DNA of 64,000 nucleotides from contig DATDJI010000083.1 of NCBI GenBank assembly GCA_036520615.1, positions 68,864-132,863 of the forward strand, read 5' to 3'. Shown piece after piece: positions 63,871-64,000 of the stretch (the stretch's first letter is position 1; the number at the start of each line of letters is the position of its first letter). The translations under genes were made by a program, and so were the position numbers. The DNA is from CAMCXE01 sp036520615. GTDB taxonomy: Bacteria; Pseudomonadota; Gammaproteobacteria; Pseudomonadales; Cellvibrionaceae. The notes under the pieces were generated by a model that searched no databases, had not been told where the DNA came from, and was given only the letters and a program-made list of their open reading frames with translations.

Positions 63871-64000
63871 GAGCCTATCTCAAAAATGATTTTTTATTAA
63901 CTATCTCTTAAAATGCCGTTAAAACAACAGATTACCGGAGCGGTCGGTGGAGCTCACAAAACAGCAATGGGAACTCGTAATACCTTTCCTTCCTGAAAAA
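63871..64000 (+). mobile_element. Insertion sequence, IS5-family, left end
   Basis: The receptor frame breaks at 63870 after TTA. The next bases GAGCCTATCTCAAAAATG look like the outer end of an IS5-type (IS1031-like) inverted repeat. A transposase start follows at 63947. The other end is outside the window, so the target duplication (perhaps TTA or TNA) could not be checked. Confidence 0.7.
63947..64000 (+). CDS. IS5-family transposase, N-terminal fragment
   Basis: 18 codons reach the window end. The GTG start has GGAG 7 nt upstream. The peptide VELTKQQWELVIPFLPEK matches the common start of IS5-group transposases (L-T-x-x-Q-W-x-L-I-x-P-x-L-P). The call rests on this short segment and on the disrupted TonB gene next to it. 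Confidence 0.68.
   Translation, partial: MELTKQQWELVIPFLPEK

Overview
The window looks like the chromosome of a polysaccharide-degrading, flagellated gammaproteobacterium of the Cellvibrio/Saccharophagus type (inference). Evidence for this: two lipoprotein glycoside hydrolases with very long polyserine linkers (a GH10 xylanase and a GH43-type enzyme), PEP-CTERM-type surface proteins, a TonB receptor with secreted sulfatase and sulfotransferase, and gammaproteobacterial gene orders (sfsA-dksA-gluQ, tesA/ybbA/ybbP, nrdR-ribD-ribE-ribBX-ribH-nusB-thiL-pgpA, grpE-dnaK-dnaJ, flgNMA-cheVR).

Layout. 1-8.5 kb: end of a PEP-CTERM protein, a chemoreceptor, gltX, tRNA-Ala(GGC), tesA divergent from an ABC exporter pair. 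8.5-10.8 kb: REP-like palindromes, GH10 xylanase, secreted cupin. 10.8-15.7 kb: a small unknown gene plus FliS-like chaperone behind a near-perfect sigma-28 promoter, a putative operon of secreted protein, alkaline phosphatase and PEP-CTERM protein, then an orphan FliT-like gene with its own sigma-28 promoter. 15.9-19.6 kb: an overlapping SdpB-like (HTTM) and SdpA-like gene pair, divergent from an EF-hand membrane protein. 19.8-25.1 kb: gluQ, dksA, sfsA, a Rieske protein, gnd and a DUF486 membrane protein. 25.4-30.1 kb: flgN, flgM, flgA and the divergent cheV, cheR, with sigma-28 and sigma-54 promoter sequences. 30.2-32.7 kb: DAHP synthase and an AGE-family sugar isomerase/epimerase. 32.8-37.1 kb: an NAD salvage locus (NadV, NadM-Nudix, NrtR) whose promoters share a 13-bp palindrome, followed by a frameshifted phosphatase. 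37.3-53.4 kb: mostly housekeeping genes on the minus strand (cold shock, riboflavin, thiamine, phospholipid, lysine, chaperones with sigma-32 promoters) and recN on the plus strand. 53.6-64 kb: GH43 lipoprotein, then a sulfatase / arylsulfotransferase / metallo-beta-lactamase-fold group behind a TonB receptor whose 5' end is cut by an IS element at the window edge.

How the genes work together. Export and sensing dominate the accessory regions: secreted carbohydrate-, phosphate- and sulfate-ester-acting enzymes sit beside genes for motility and chemotaxis. The least explained parts are the SdpA/SdpB-like pair without a visible SdpC toxin, the sigma-28-controlled small genes outside the main flagellar cluster, and the sulfatase-sulfotransferase pair. 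All assignments come from reading the sequence and remembered family features; no database search was run.
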